NCBI GenBank assembly: GCA_963514095.1
Contig: OY741264.1
Location: 12,236,054-12,300,053, forward strand
Direction: 5' to 3'
Length of the DNA stretch: 64,000 nt
From: Eutrigla gurnardus
Lineage: Eukaryota > Chordata > Actinopteri > Perciformes > Triglidae
In this document: piece after piece, positions 49,680-63,386 of the stretch
Layout: each line of letters starts with the position of its first letter
Position numbering within the stretch: the stretch's first letter is position 1
The notes under the pieces: model-generated
Told to the model about the DNA's origin: nothing
The model's input: the letters and a program-made list of their open reading frames with translations, nothing else
The model's database searches: none
Made by a program: the position numbers and the translations under genes

Positions 49680-52600
49680 CTTTTGTCAGTGTGTTCAATA
49701 TATTGAGTATGAGCCAGATGGGTTTTTTTTTTTTAAAAAGCACATTATTATCAGCATGTGTGAAAAATGATGACAAACTAATTAAATTTGCTCTTTAATG
49801 AAGTTAAATTATCCATTTTCCTCAAGACCACATTGTTCCCACCACATGTGTTTTCCAATAATTTTCCTCAATAACATTTTTTTTCTTCTTTTTCCCCTCG
49901 TCAATTACACAATGCTACACACTGAGCTTAAACAATGCCTGGAAAACCACCTGCCTTGATGAAATGTCACCAGTGCTGCCAGAGATAAAGCCAGCCATTA
50001 GCAGCTCTCTTTATTAGCCCAATTAAGTGGCCCTCAGGAAATGCACTGACAGAAAGCATATTTGGAATGGGCTGGCGGTGAACAGTTGCATTAAAACACT
50101 GTTTCGTAAATTAAATTTCAATCTAATGGCAATGGCCTTTCTGCAGGTGGTAATAAGAGAGAGAAGGCCTCTCCCTGCCTGCATTTAACCCACTTTTTAA
50201 TCCTCTTTTCCTCCCTTTCCTACACTCTCTGATTTCACTTCTTCTTCCCCTTGAGCAATAAAAATGTGTTACACTGTAAATTTAAGCCATGAAGACCATT
50301 TGGAGTCTGAGTGTGTGCTTTCTTCTACTACCTCTATCAGGGAAAAAAAGGAGGGGGGAACTGTTTTGACTCTTAACATATGGGTGTTTTTTTAGGCAGC
50401 AAGCTGTCACCTTCTTCACTGTGACTTTTTTATTTGCTGGCTTATTGTTTGTCTCCCACATAAATGTTGCAATCGGAATCTGTGTCTTTACGCTGTTCAA
50501 CTCTTCGCTGTGTTGGAGGCAGGGAGAGGGGGAGCAACACTTTACTGTTGTAAGTGATTTAGCAGTTGAGAAAATCAGGTTTCCAACCCAGTTCAAGTAA
50601 CTCTTTGTCTTATACCTATGATGGTATTAAAGCTGAGACAGCAGCACTGATGATATTTTTAAGTGAATGTGTCTCTTTCATTCTTCAAAGACATAAGTCC
50701 TCTGTACTGTGCATTAGTTACAGTACCCATGTATAATGCAGTCTGATTGCTCTAGGATATCGATATTAACACTGTTCCTACAGGTGACCCATATGACATG
50801 CTTTTCTGGAAGTCAGTTCAACCCTGCATTTTACCCCATATAATATGTTATCACAGGGTGAGTGTCAAAAAGAGACTGTTGAAGCCCTTCTATGTAATGG
50901 CAAGCCATATAATTAAACTGGATCAACATTTCAGTTTCCCTCCTCTCCTAATGGTAGGGTGAAACGTCTAGAGTCACACATGCATCAAGAAATGCGGACA
51001 ATGGTGCACACTTGCAGACATGCTCTCTATAAATGCAATTATGATGCTGCTGTTGGACACATGAATTGTCACAGAAGTAGCAGTTTCATGGACGGAAATA
51101 GAGAAGTTGAGACACTAGCAATTCGTCTGAGGTTGACCTTCAATCCTTGATGTTGAGTGTTATGTATACCTCAGTGATAGTGAATAAACATGGTCCCTCC
51201 TGGAAGGGGCGCCTGTTCCGCAAAACCAAGCTATGTCCAACCCACATTTAAGGTCAGGAAGACGGTTGGAAAGCCTAGTCAGATGTAAATGCATCGATCC
51301 ACTCAGATGGACTGCCGAGGCTTTTTTAGCTTGCTTCACTGTGTTGGTCCTAAAGCGGTATAATAGAAGTAAGTAATGACAAGCATGGTCACGGTTTACA
51401 GTCTCAGCCACGATAATCTATCTATATGTTCACTCTTTCTTCCGCCTTTCTTTTATTCCATTTCTTACAGCAACGGAGCAGCTTAAATCCCTGACCCCAG
51501 CTCATCAGTGTCGTCAAGCCTTGAGAAAAACAATGATTTATTCAAAGAGGTTAATAGACAAAATGCTAAATGCTGCTGCTGCTGTGTGTGTGTGCATGTG
51601 ACTTTGTGTCCTTTTAAACGTGTCTATATGTTGATTTCTAATTTGTCGTTACATGGGCTGCAGGTAATGAATGCTTCTTTTGCAAAGCGTATTAGACAGG
51701 ATGAATGTGTTTTACGGTGAAGCACAACCCAGATCTCTCAGTGTGCCTGTTTGCACATTCCAAGAAATATTCCCTGATTAATGCTCGCTGTGTAACTGAT
51801 TCTGCCTCATCACAATCCTCACTGTGGGATTGTGTAGCCGTAATGGGTGTCAGCAGGTGCAGGCCTGGATAATGGATTACCGCAGTGAAAGACTGTTGTT
51901 TATTTTCGGGAAATCTTCAGTGAGGTGTCCATAAGTATGGTTTGTATAGGAACTAAGTTTCATTTCCATCCAGTTTTTATTTCAAAAGAAAACTGCTTGA
52001 CAACCTGCATTTCTACACTGATGCAGCCGATCCGTCGGATGCATACATTAATGCTCTGAGCGTGCTCTTAGTGGAACAACACGCTTCTCTCTGGAAAGAA
52101 CACTAGTGAGAGATGAATTGTAATCATCTCCTATTGCCTTATTAGCATCCCCAAGTGCTTCTGAAGAGCCAAATCACATTTGGCCAGCTGAGACCGGACA
52201 CAGGAAATAGGTGCATTAATGAGAGTCCTGCTTATGGTTATGTCCACAGTATGTCTTGTATTCACCCTGAGGTGCAAATAAGTAGCACTCCTCACACCTG
52301 CAGCGCCAGGATTCATGCTGAGACAAGAAGATGAGACCAACAGCTCCCTTCGGCGTAGGTGGGCTTTCTAAATTTCTTAGCCTAGCAGCAAATGACCCAC
52401 CAACACACATAATGCTATTTCTGATCACCATACGCTGCATTAAAACATGTCCATCAACCATCTGTTTTCTTCCGGATCGCTTCAGAAAGGAAGACTCAGG
52501 CAGTTAAAGTGCTGCATCTTTATCTTTTGGGGTTTTTTAAACAACCTTTCTTTACTCAACCGCCACATGCAGAAGGTTCCAAAACACTTTACTTTTCATA

Positions 52601-55600
52601 TAACGATTTCAAAACCCATGGAGGAACTCAAGCTGTGTAGTCATTGGTGTTAGCATCAGTCACTTACATATTTTCCTGCAATGCTTTTCTTTCGCTTCTT
52701 TATATTAAAGACATTAATTAAAGCAACAAAAAACAGACAGAGGTTTTTATTAGACGGCATAGAGAGCTTTACCAAAGTGACAGATGAGGCCCCCCTGAGA
52801 AGAAAAAAACTAAGCAGGCAATAGCATTTCATCAACAATTATTAGCAGGATGTGAGTGATGTTTTTCAGGGCTGGCAATATAAGACTACTCAGACTCAGT
52901 CAAATAGCTTCATTTTTTCCATGTTCATTTAGCAAATTGAGTTATGCAAATGAAGGCACTCATGGTCCATTGGACAAAAGCACCTGACAAATAGTGATGA
53001 AACACTCAGGTGTCTCAGAAAGTGAACTAAAAGCTGGTGAAATCAGTTTGGAGTACACATCTGGAAGATCCGATTTTGAATATGCAATTGAGCATGCTTA
53101 AATATACATGTTAAAATATGTTAAAGCTTACTGAGACATGTCTATTTATTGCATATTACCCATGATGGGACTGATGGAATACATGTTTTGGGACCATTTA
53201 ATAGGAAGGCTTAAGGGTCTGTGGTTCGTTTTTGTTTTGTAGGCTGTAAATGTAACTGTAAAATACATGTACTTAAAAGTAATTAAAAAGTGGGTGGGCC
53301 CCTATTCTTAAGATTCAGATAGCTTATCAGCGTCTGCCATTTTGCATATCTCCATTATGTCTGTTTGTTTCTGAAAAAAAAATTAAATGAAACTGAAGCT
53401 TTTCTCCCTTGACTGTCTTTTTTGTTTCTACAAATATCAGCCAAAAGACTACACATTTTTATGTTATTTTGTATGTTGTCCCACTTCCAAAATTAATTTT
53501 TACTTAATGAAAGATTGCTTTCTGGTTTCATGAATGTGCAGACAGCAATAGAGGAAAGGCACAGTATGACACTGAAAACCTCCAGACAGAATGACTGACG
53601 AGCACTGTAGCCTGTGTGGGCAGGAGTCCATGAAAAAAAGTGACGTCGTACTCTTGCAACAAAAATGATGAGAAGTTCCACAAAGAAAACTTGGAGCTGA
53701 AATAAAGTCCACTAATAAAACCCTCAGCCTCACAGTGAATTGCCACCTTATCCCTCACTACAGCCAATGACTGGCAATTGCATCTGCACAGGGGTGAGCT
53801 CAAACAAAGGCAGCCATTTCAAAACTACATTAAATACAAAATAGTAATTTAAGTCATACTTAAGATGGATATTGTTTATATCTTACTTTAATTATCTGCA
53901 TTCATTAGTTCACATGAGCTACATTTTTAAACTGGTAATCTACTGAGCAGTTTTAGGTTCTGATAAGACACGGACACATATTGCGGGTGAAGTGCACGAC
54001 ATTGGTATAATGTTGCCCAATCAGACGGAGCATTTTTGAGTTTGCTGATTATTTTTTTTATTGTTGCTAGACAACTAACATATGAATACTAAAATGATAA
54101 CTTTACCCTATACCTTATAGTTAACTTACAAGAAATATCATGGAAGCTACCACACTAATTTACCTCCCGCTGTTTTCATTATGCGAACTACGGTTGTTAA
54201 AGTCCTACAGTTCCGGGTATCTGGCAAAAGTCACCACAATGACAAAAACACTTGTGAAGTTTGGGCACTTTTCGTTTCGGAGTATTTTTTTTTCAAACGC
54301 AAAGTGTCCAGGCGTTGAGTGGAAAGTAATTCTGATACAAAGATGCAAACCTGTTTTTGATATCACAGAATAAGCAGGTGATCTGCAACACCACAAACAC
54401 AACTGAAACAAGCTTGTGCTCTGCTATTTATAAAACTTGACTGATCAATGTACCGAAACAACACAATACAATGCATGACTTAACACACCCTGTGAAAAGA
54501 AAAAGAAGCTGCCTTTTCACATTAAAGACGCAACACAAAGTAATATTAACGTTAAAGCACTAACCACCGAATCAAACCCGTTACAGTACACATCAGTTCA
54601 CCAGTCACCCAGGGAGATAATTGTAGCAAATATTTTAAATATTTTTGGATTATCATGAATAATGTCTACTTGCTCTACTGCTTTCATCCAATTCATTAAT
54701 TTATGTCATAAAAGGTAGACATAAGAACATGGGCTACTGTATATTACATCAAAATAGGCCAACGTGATTTTCTACAGAGGAGGTAGAATCATATGGGTCA
54801 CCGCATTATTTCTGGAAATTCAGAAAGAAGAAGTGTTGTAGGATTGTTGAAAATTACCAACCAATTTTATATAGGTGACCTAGTAGAGCGTCTATATTTG
54901 TCTTACTGTATGTGGAGGGAGTGGATTACTCTCTCTCTCCTTCTTTATCCCATCTCATCTCACTTTATTTGGACTTAATCGTCTTCACTCTCTCCCTCTG
55001 TACATGGCTGCCTGTCTGTATTCGTCAAGGCCACCACAATAGTAATCACAATAGATTTCTTTTTTCAAAGCGATTTTACTCATCTCATATTTTCACATCA
55101 TATCTCAAGATCTTATTTGTGAGAGTTGGGAATGACGACTCTCAGTCATGTCTGATATCAAACAACTAACCTTGAAATAATCCCCATATTAACTCTTTTT
55201 CTATTCAGCTCAAAAACACTTCTGGGTAGCGTTGTCATTTTGATTTCAAGAGACTGGGGATTTGAAGACAGGGCTGGGGATTTCCGCTTTGGTGTTTGGC
55301 TTGAGTTGGACTCAACTAGGCCAGCTCAGTTTGTCTTGTCTAAGGCAATTTTGACTCTGGGGATGGTCACAGTCTCACCCTCTGTAGTTGAGTGACCCTG
55401 TCCCTTCGTCTTTATCTCTCTCTCACAGCTACTATCTCATTCTTTCTGTCTGTGCATGTTACCGCCACTTGTCCTTCTATCTTCCTCGTCTCCTTCCCTC
55501 TCGGTGCCCTCTGTCTCAGTCACCCTGTAGCGAACAGGTGTATCTGTCTCTCTCCTGATGAGTTTATTGCTCTGAAGTGTCTCTAGAGTCCCCGTGGACC

Positions 55601-58573
55601 CCCTGCCTCCTAATACGCTTAGCCCTCACAGCTTATGTCAGCCAGAGTGGGTGGTCTGATAATGCTCCACTTGATCAAGCCATCCACATCAGGGTCCATC
55701 TGGTCCACAGTCACTTTGGTCAGCTGGTATGTCAGGAAGTGGACAGACAGACAGACAGACTCCCACACAGTGTAACCTTCCAACAGCCATTAACGATGAT
55801 GAGAGTGACACTGCGCTGTGGGTGCCATGGTCACCAGGCTTCCAGACCCCGGGAACATTTGCAGACATCTTGCCTTTTTTTCATTAGTGGACAGGTATGG
55901 AGATTAATGCAGAGTGACTCAGCTTGGTTTCTTCAATACATCAAACTGCTGTGCTCTCAAGAGGAATCAGGAAGTCCATTATACAGCAGCTAAACAACTG
56001 AATCCTCAGGTCGAGCTCAGAATGTATATACTATTATATCCCAGGTTTAAGTGAGTCAACTTACAGCTGCTGAAGCATTCTCAAAAGTGGGAAAAATAAA
56101 GCATGGTAGAAGGATAAGGTCATGGTTATAAAAGTGTATGAAATCAGAATACACTAATAAACTGCCCCCTTTTAAATTCATATGGTAAACGTGTAAGCAA
56201 GCAGTTTTTATTTGATACATACGTTAAATATGCAGCAACATTAGAAATATTCAATAATCCAATCCAATATTCACACTCCTTTTAGCTCTGTTTTTGGTCT
56301 CCACCAACTCATGGGAGAAATAACTTTCATCCTAGCTTGTAAATGCTCCACTAGGTTTACAAGTTAACAAAAAAACTGGTGAGGGCGACGAGAATTTGTT
56401 GAAACAAGAGAAGTTGAGGGCCTGTAAACCAAACCTAAGTTTGAAATATGTTAAAATACAGTCACTGTATAACTGTAGAGTTGTTTGATAAAAGCGACGA
56501 CTTCCACATTACACTGTGATTTCATCCATTATTTATGTAAAAATATTGATTATAGCAGCTTAAAGCCATATAATATCCCATGGTAAGTAATACGTTCACT
56601 GCGTCATGACAACACAGCTGATGAGACAATAGGTACTGTGGATTGTAGCAACAAAAACCAAATGGCACGGAGCACATTACTGTGACACACCAGATCAGGA
56701 TCACATCTCACAAGATGTCTCGAGGATTATAATGTGGTTGCACTGGCACTGTTAAATGTTCTATATTTGAACAGGGGAAATGTGAGACAGTATCATTTTT
56801 GCATTCATGATGTTACCCTTCACCGTGTCTTACTCACAGTACAGTATATAAATAACAGCTAGTTTAATCTGTGGCGGCTCTGTGCTCTGATCCTGGGTAG
56901 CACAGGAGAAACAGGAGGTAAATGTTTCGCTTGCCATCAGTGTAGGAATGATCCCACCTTCCACCTGACGTGTCTTCTTCTCTCACTCTCTTTCTCTCCC
57001 TCCCTTCTGCATTATTTCCCCCTAACCCCCCCTCCCCACACCCACCCACCTTCCAGGAGATATCAAAGGGTTTGAAAACAAGACAAAGACTCCAACCCCT
57101 CCCTCATAGAGCGGTGTGGTGCCTGCTCTTAGATGTGCATCATGCTGAAGTGAGAGTGCAACACCTGATTCCCTCCGAGCTGCTGCAAAGTCTTTGTAGA
57201 CTCTCAGGGCCTTGAAGTATGCATATGGGTGGTATTCATCATCAGTAGCAGGAGACAACCTTCTGACTCCAAGTCTAAGTGTCTACAGGTGTTACTCACA
57301 ATGACTTTTCACATGCAAAATAAGTCACTGGCTGCGGCACTTACATTCATAACGTTTCCCACAAGCCAAAGCTGCTTTGCACTCCCATAAGATGAATGGG
57401 CTGAGAAGTAATAGCTCACTTACAGTAATATGTTGTATTCAATTTGCACTGTTGCCATTATCCATTCCCACAGTTTTTTTGTTTTTTGTACTCTCCACAG
57501 TCCTCATCAATGCAAGGGGAAAAAGTGCTCTCTATACTTCACACTATACTTTAATATCTGGTTGTCCATGGCAACCACACACTATTTTTTCTTCTGTTAG
57601 AGGACGCACACATCATCCATACAAAGCTGTCTTTGAATTTTTTTTTTTTTTTTTGTCTTTGTCTTCTTTATCACAGTAGGAAATTCATCCAAGACATTTT
57701 AAATGAATATGTTTATTTAATGTATTTAACCTTAAATGGTTAAAGCACTACAAAAAGAACATCCATCTGCTGATATCAATGGGGTAGGAAACACATTACC
57801 ACCATCTAGTGGCGAGTTTAGAAGAGCCTTTCTGTCCTCTTATAGGATCTCACATGTCATTTTTGTTTTAATGTGGCTTCATTGTAGCCTCAAAAATGAC
57901 CTGAACACACAAGGTTGCATGCCATCATGATTAACATTGATTACGAGAATTGATTACAAGAAATCTCAAACTAGAGTTAATTAACTGCATAATAAAGCAT
58001 TCTGAATGTCAAGTAAATTATGAATTTACTTCCAGCGTGTTCATGCAATTATCACCAAATGTGTCCTTTTTCATCACCCTCTTTACCTGAAAGTGCTAGT
58101 GATTCATGCTGTATAGATCAGTCCATTTGCCAGAGCATTTAGAGACTGCTAATAAGCAAGCTTGCTCAGGAAAGGCATGATTCCATCTCCAAACCATCTA
58201 AATCAAAGACGCCACTGCACATAACCAGCCACGCTGCTGTGATCTGTATTGATTTGACAGTCATGATGGTGTGGATGTTTGTTCCCATGTGGGAAAATGG
58301 GAGTTTAATTCCATTTGAGAGTTCCAGTTACTTTCTTGTACAGTTTTATTATTTGTCTTTGGCTATAATTTGGTGTTGTATTTGTGAGAGCAGGAACAGA
58401 AGGCTGAAACAAAGGTAAGGTAAATATTGAATCAGTCTGGGCTAATGTTAAACCACTGTCTTTGTGTTTGGCTTTGTGCGATCCACATTTAATCATGAAA
58501 CACGTAGTAGCTGGTAATTAATGTAGAAGTCTAATTGCTTCGAATATGTGAGTTGATTAATGCTTTTGACTCC

Positions 58574-58576
<3 letters not shown>

Positions 58577-58624
<48 letters not shown>
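58577..58624. repeat. (TA)n microsatellite, 48 bp
   Basis: Perfect run of 24 units, followed by a mixed TA/CA tail to about 58656. Confidence 0.96.
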
Positions 58625-58628
<4 letters not shown>

Positions 58629-58847
58629 ATATATACAGTATACACACACACACAGAATTACATATAATATAGAATTATTATCACACATTGTCAGTCATGA
58701 AATGTCACTGTGTGGTCTTTCAAAATGGATTTGTCTTTTCCTCTGTTCTCTGTATTTTAGTCTACCCTTTTTACCAATTCCAGTGCTCCAATACCTGTGG
58801 AGAAGGCATGAGTAAACCTAGTAATTTAGTTTGTTAGTGTAGTCTTC

Positions 58848-58848
<1 letters not shown>

Positions 58849-58930
<82 letters not shown>
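58849..58930. repeat. (AG)n microsatellite, 82 bp
   Basis: Perfect run of about 41 units, 225 bp from the TA repeat at 58577. All-purine on the plus strand. Confidence 0.97.
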
Positions 58931-58934
<4 letters not shown>

Positions 58935-59389
58935 TGACATAGTTTATATTGTGACAGTACACACAGTGAATTTGTCATGCTAAATCACAATATATTAATG
59001 AAAGAGTATTCGCAGTAGTTTCCTCTTCTTATTTGAAGCACAAGTGATATCTGAGTATAGGTTGTGATTGAGATTCATTTTTGATTCAGCATAATCTTTC
59101 AATATTTTTTTATCTGAACAGGTGTGGTGTCAATATCTGAACATCAATTATATATAGCTTCTGCCTTTATCTTTCTTTTAGGTTCTGCCTCCCATACAGT
59201 CTGCAACATGAAACAGAGAGGAATAAATCACATTACGGGTTAGAAATGTGTTTTTGCAACTGCATTACCTAACTTTCATAAGATTGGATGATTCACTCGG
59301 GTTATTTATTTACGTATTTGTTCAATTTAATTCATTACCTTTGCCTTTGTGTTTAGTTTACAGCTCAACAGTTAGATTACAGCAACATC

Positions 59390-59464
59390 ATGTCGAGACT
59401 GTGTACTGTAGCGCTCTCCATGGTGCTGATCTTGCAGCTGGGACTGACTGGCGCTATCCTCGCT

Positions 59465-59498
<34 letters not shown>

Positions 59499-60011
59499 AC
59501 CCACACCGCTGGAAAGCTAGTGAGAATTTTCAGCCAATAACGTGCACATATACTGCATTTTTCACAAACCACTATATCACATGAAAAATGAAGGAAAGGT
59601 ACGCTGATTTATCTCATAAGGACTTTCACCTTTCTCATCGAAAACAGCATTGGTAGTTTGTTCACACACATAAACAATATTTAGGTTTTTGTGAAGAATG
59701 ACAAATGCTCATATGGGTTAATGACGGTCTTTTTAATGTTAATGTTTAATTGATTTAATGGTTTAATATGTTTTTCTCTCACAATGATAATGACTATCAC
59801 AAAATGAGCATCTTTTTATATCCTTAACTTCGTTTGTCTTTCACTCAAAGGTACCTGTGGGGCGTTGCCTATTGGCATGCTTTGGAGCCATGTGGGTTTT
59901 ACATGTGTTGCTATGCTGACCCTGTGCAAATGTTGTCACCACACCTCCAATGTCCAATCCACTCATTCAATGCTTCCAAGTCCTGGTGAAATGGAAAGTT
60001 TTCATCTTTAA
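59390..60011 (+). other. Candidate small two-exon ORF with signal-peptide-like start (speculative)
   Basis: An ATG at 59390 begins MSRLCTVALSMVLILQLGLT, which looks like a secretion signal, then passes through the TC microsatellite as Leu-Ser repeats. A weak donor (AAAGCTA|GTGAGA, 59519/59520) and an acceptor (TCACTCAAAG, 59850) would join in phase to a second exon. That exon (59851-60011) is open for 52 codons, has five cysteines (including LCKCC) and ends in TAA. Total would be 96 residues. I recognise no family. An unspliced 64-codon version also exists. Chance is a strong alternative. Confidence 0.15.
59467..59496. repeat. (TC)n microsatellite
   Basis: Perfect run of 15 units lying inside the small candidate ORF at 59390, where it would encode Leu-Ser repeats. 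Confidence 0.95.
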
Positions 60012-60063
60012 TGGGCGGGCTAAGGGGTTTGGTATGATACGGAGCTACAGAGGATTGGCCAGC

Positions 60064-60086
60064 CACACACACACACACACACACAC
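60064..60086. repeat. (CA)n microsatellite
   Basis: Perfect short run of about 11 units. Confidence 0.9.
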
Positions 60087-60879
60087 CTCTGTCACTTGTT
60101 GAATAGGAGAAGGGTGAGGCAGATTTTCCTTGCCCATTTTCTATCGGCTGTGTCTGTGTCACTGCAGTGTGGGTAGTACCATCAGATGAACACCGCCCAG
60201 CATCCCACCACAGCGAGGGCCAGAGCCCCCGGAGCTCCCTTGCCAGCAAGACTCACTGTCAACCGGTGGATATTCATCTGCATGCAGTACCTGCGCTGCA
60301 GTGACACAGAGCCTGTTGAAAATTGGCAACGTTTCCCTTGAATGAATTAGACCTCAGCCGCATTGTTTTGGAACTGAAAACAACAGTTTTGCCCACTTAT
60401 ATCGAAATGCACATCTCTTGCTGTCTCTGCTGTCTCCGTATTGCTCTGTTCGCTAGTTTTATATGACCGGTGTGGCTAGCTCACAAAAGGAGTTATTTTT
60501 GTTTCCCTTTCTTATTATTTGATACATGTTGTGTGTTAAAGCCACGTACATTCAAGAAATGTGCTAAAAAAAACAATCCAATCCAAATGCCATTTTGATA
60601 GTTAATGAGTAAATGGAACTTAAACACACATTTACATCTTCACTTCAATATAATAATAATACAATACATACTGTCGCCCGTTCTTTCCTCTTTTTCTTTA
60701 CTTTTTTGGAAGACAGATTTTGCCTTTGAAAGCTCAGACACGATGCCCCACCGACTCTTTTGCATTTCTGTTAGCAAGAAGCGCTCAGTGGGAAGGACAG
60801 AACCGTAACCGTAATAACAGTATTCTATTGATGACAATCATTTTCCAGGACCTTCGTCAGTCACAGGCAACCTCACCCT

Positions 60880-61020
60880 AATTGCTCCTGACGAGCTGGC
60901 TGTTGCCCTGCATGGTTGACTCCGCCGTCGGTGTGTGAATGTGTGTGTGAATGGGTGAATGTCAGTCATTAATGTAAAGCACTTTGGATAAAAGCGCTAT
61001 ATAAATGAGGACCATTTACT
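60880..61020 (+). repeat. Teleost interspersed repeat tail (GCGCTATATAAAT type)
   Basis: The segment runs from a CACCCTAATTGCTCCTGA start, through CCGCCGTCGGTGTGTGAATG and GTGAATGGGTGAATG, to TGTAAAGCACTTTGG and AAGCGCTATATAAAT, then GGACCATTTAC. This order of phrases is characteristic of a very abundant fish repeat whose end resembles LINE-related 3' tails. The exact family cannot be assigned here. Confidence 0.6.
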
Positions 61021-62308
61021 TTACATGAAACCTCTAAATACATGAGTGGCATTTGATACGTCAAAGCAATTAGCATCTAAAATCTTAAAGCATATCTGAT
61101 ATCTAATCAACAAAAAAATGATGATGGCTCAGTGTTTTCATTTTTCAAAATTTTTTAAGGTATATTCGTTTACGTTGAATTTAATACAGATTTTCTGCCC
61201 ACACATGGAATATAAATTCTGTTCCAGGAGTTCGAGGACACTGTTCCCCAGAGTTTGCAGCAAAAATCGACAGCAGTGACGCGTTGAGCACAGCTGCAAA
61301 TGTGTAGATCATTTTCTAATAGATTTGTATTTAATTTTAATTAATGAGATTTTCTATCTTGAATAAATCTGGGACCCATGATGCATGTTGATAAGATGAT
61401 ATTAATAAGGAAAGCTAAGCAAGATAATTGATATTGTATCAGCTGTACAGAGAAAGAATGGAAATTGGAGGGAGTAAAATGTGACAAGAAGGATTTGTGA
61501 TTTCTTAAATGGGTAAAAGCTATACAATGAACCCAAGTCCTGGAGGTTCAGCCCTCCATTATAAACAAGGAGCAAACAAAGTCTCTCACACAAGCTTTTG
61601 CACTACACTACAACAGACATTTCACCTGCATATTCTAAAAGACTAGTATTCTGAGTTGCCATTTAAAAACAATCTTTTTCAGTTTTTTTGTGGGCCGTCT
61701 GCAGCTGTGAGTTCCTTGAATTGTTATAACCTTTTATCACACACACAACAGCGCTGTTAAGGTTTGCACTACTCAAATAGTACCTATAGAAACAAAGTAG
61801 GAATTTTACAGGGATAAGCGAGGTTGCTCAGAAGAAAAAAAGAAAAAGAGAATTGTTCACCTTCAAACCGACAAAATTTTAGCCCAGATGCTCTTTTCCG
61901 ACAGGATAGTTTCAACCTCGAGTTATTTCTGTTTGTAATGATGTTTTTCATTGCTTGTTCAAATAAACACACACGACAGAATGAGAAAGAAGTTATATTA
62001 ATAAGAAATGCAATTCTTCAGAGAATTTGATGAGAAAATATTAGGAAAAGCTTTATATGTTCTCTCTTTTTGAATTTTTTAAAATTATGAATACTGTGCA
62101 AATGCACAACATTAGAAAGAAACATCACATGCTGTATGTATGTGATTCCTGTAATTCCAGTACGACATGGCATTAGTTCTGACAACATAAGGCTGGGTTC
62201 ACTGTTCATACAGCTGCCTCTCTCTCCCCTTCGCTCTCTCTCCATAATGTGTTAGATATGAACATCAGGACAATGTGCTATAAAGCATATAATAACATAA
62301 TACACAGT

Positions 62309-62359
62309 ATATATATATATAAACTGACAAAAGTGTGATATATATGTGATATATATATG

Positions 62360-62395
<36 letters not shown>
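62309..62395. repeat. Interrupted (TA)n microsatellite
   Basis: Two TA runs (62309-62322 and 62339-62395) separated by AAACTGACAAAAGTGTGA, with TATG interruptions in the second. Confidence 0.93.
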
Positions 62396-62396
<1 letters not shown>

Positions 62397-63386
62397 TTCA
62401 TGTTCTATTTTGTTCTCTTTTGGAAAGAGTTTCAAAGAGTTTAAGAAACGCTCACCTTTTTTAATGTTGATCTTTCACTCTGCTTCTCTCTATTCTGATG
62501 GTCTGCTGACAGTTCCTTAGCAACGGAAAACACACATTATCCCTCAATAGCAACATCCCCAATCGCACTCCGATCCCCGGTCCTCACAAAAACATGAGCA
62601 TACACCTCTTCAGCATCTCTGTTTCCCCAGGTCTTCTGAAAGAGGCAGAAAATGAGTTTCCTCTTTGATGTCGAAGCGTAAAGCAAGCAGCACAGTGAAC
62701 ACTGTGGTAATGGTGAACAACGCCAGAGGAGGGTGAGCGGGTGTGACCCATGACTTTTCAATCCTTCGTTGCCTTTGTTAATACTACCACCTACAATCAC
62801 AAGCACTTCTCATTAAAGGGCACGTCCCATTAGGGTGAGCCAGTCACTCGGAGTCTCTTGCTACAAGGCTTGACTTACTTCTCATCAGTCCCACAGCGCA
62901 TCCACTATGTCTTGTCATTTGCTCTATTCAAATAGCCTATAAATTCCTTAAACAAGAGATGAAAATGTGGTTTTATTTGAAAAACGGGAGGCAAGTTGTG
63001 TTGGGGACATGAAGATGAACAATGTGAAATTGTTTGTCGAACTCAGTATTGATTTAGGTGAAGTTCTGGGTTAAAATATGTAAACGGGGCCTTTTTGTGT
63101 GAACGTTTCTGCTCGTTGAATCAGAGATGCCAAAGATATGAACACAAATCCAGGAAACGCGGCCCACAGATGGTCATAAAAACAATCACAGGAAACCTTC
63201 AGGTTGCTGCAAAAGACATGATAACAATGCAAAGTATACATGTTTCTAGTGACTAAGCCAAAACATTTCAGCTATGTATTAACCCTAAACCAAAATAACT
63301 TCACACAGTCAGCTCCATTTGCTACGTATGAGTTTGATTTGTTCAACCAAGTCATCATTACATTATGTAAACATTTTTATCATTCA

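Larger units (their letters stand above)
47861..63386. other. Upstream intergenic region without a convincing gene
   Basis: The 15.5 kb upstream of the pcdh17 promoter holds long microsatellites (49590, 58577, 58849, 59467, 60064, 62309), a widespread-repeat fragment near 49095 and a teleost repeat tail at 60880-61020. No ORF resembles a known protein. One small ORF with a signal-peptide-like start (59390) is annotated separately at low confidence. The gene-poor setting is consistent with PCDH17 sitting in a gene desert in other vertebrates. Confidence 0.7.
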
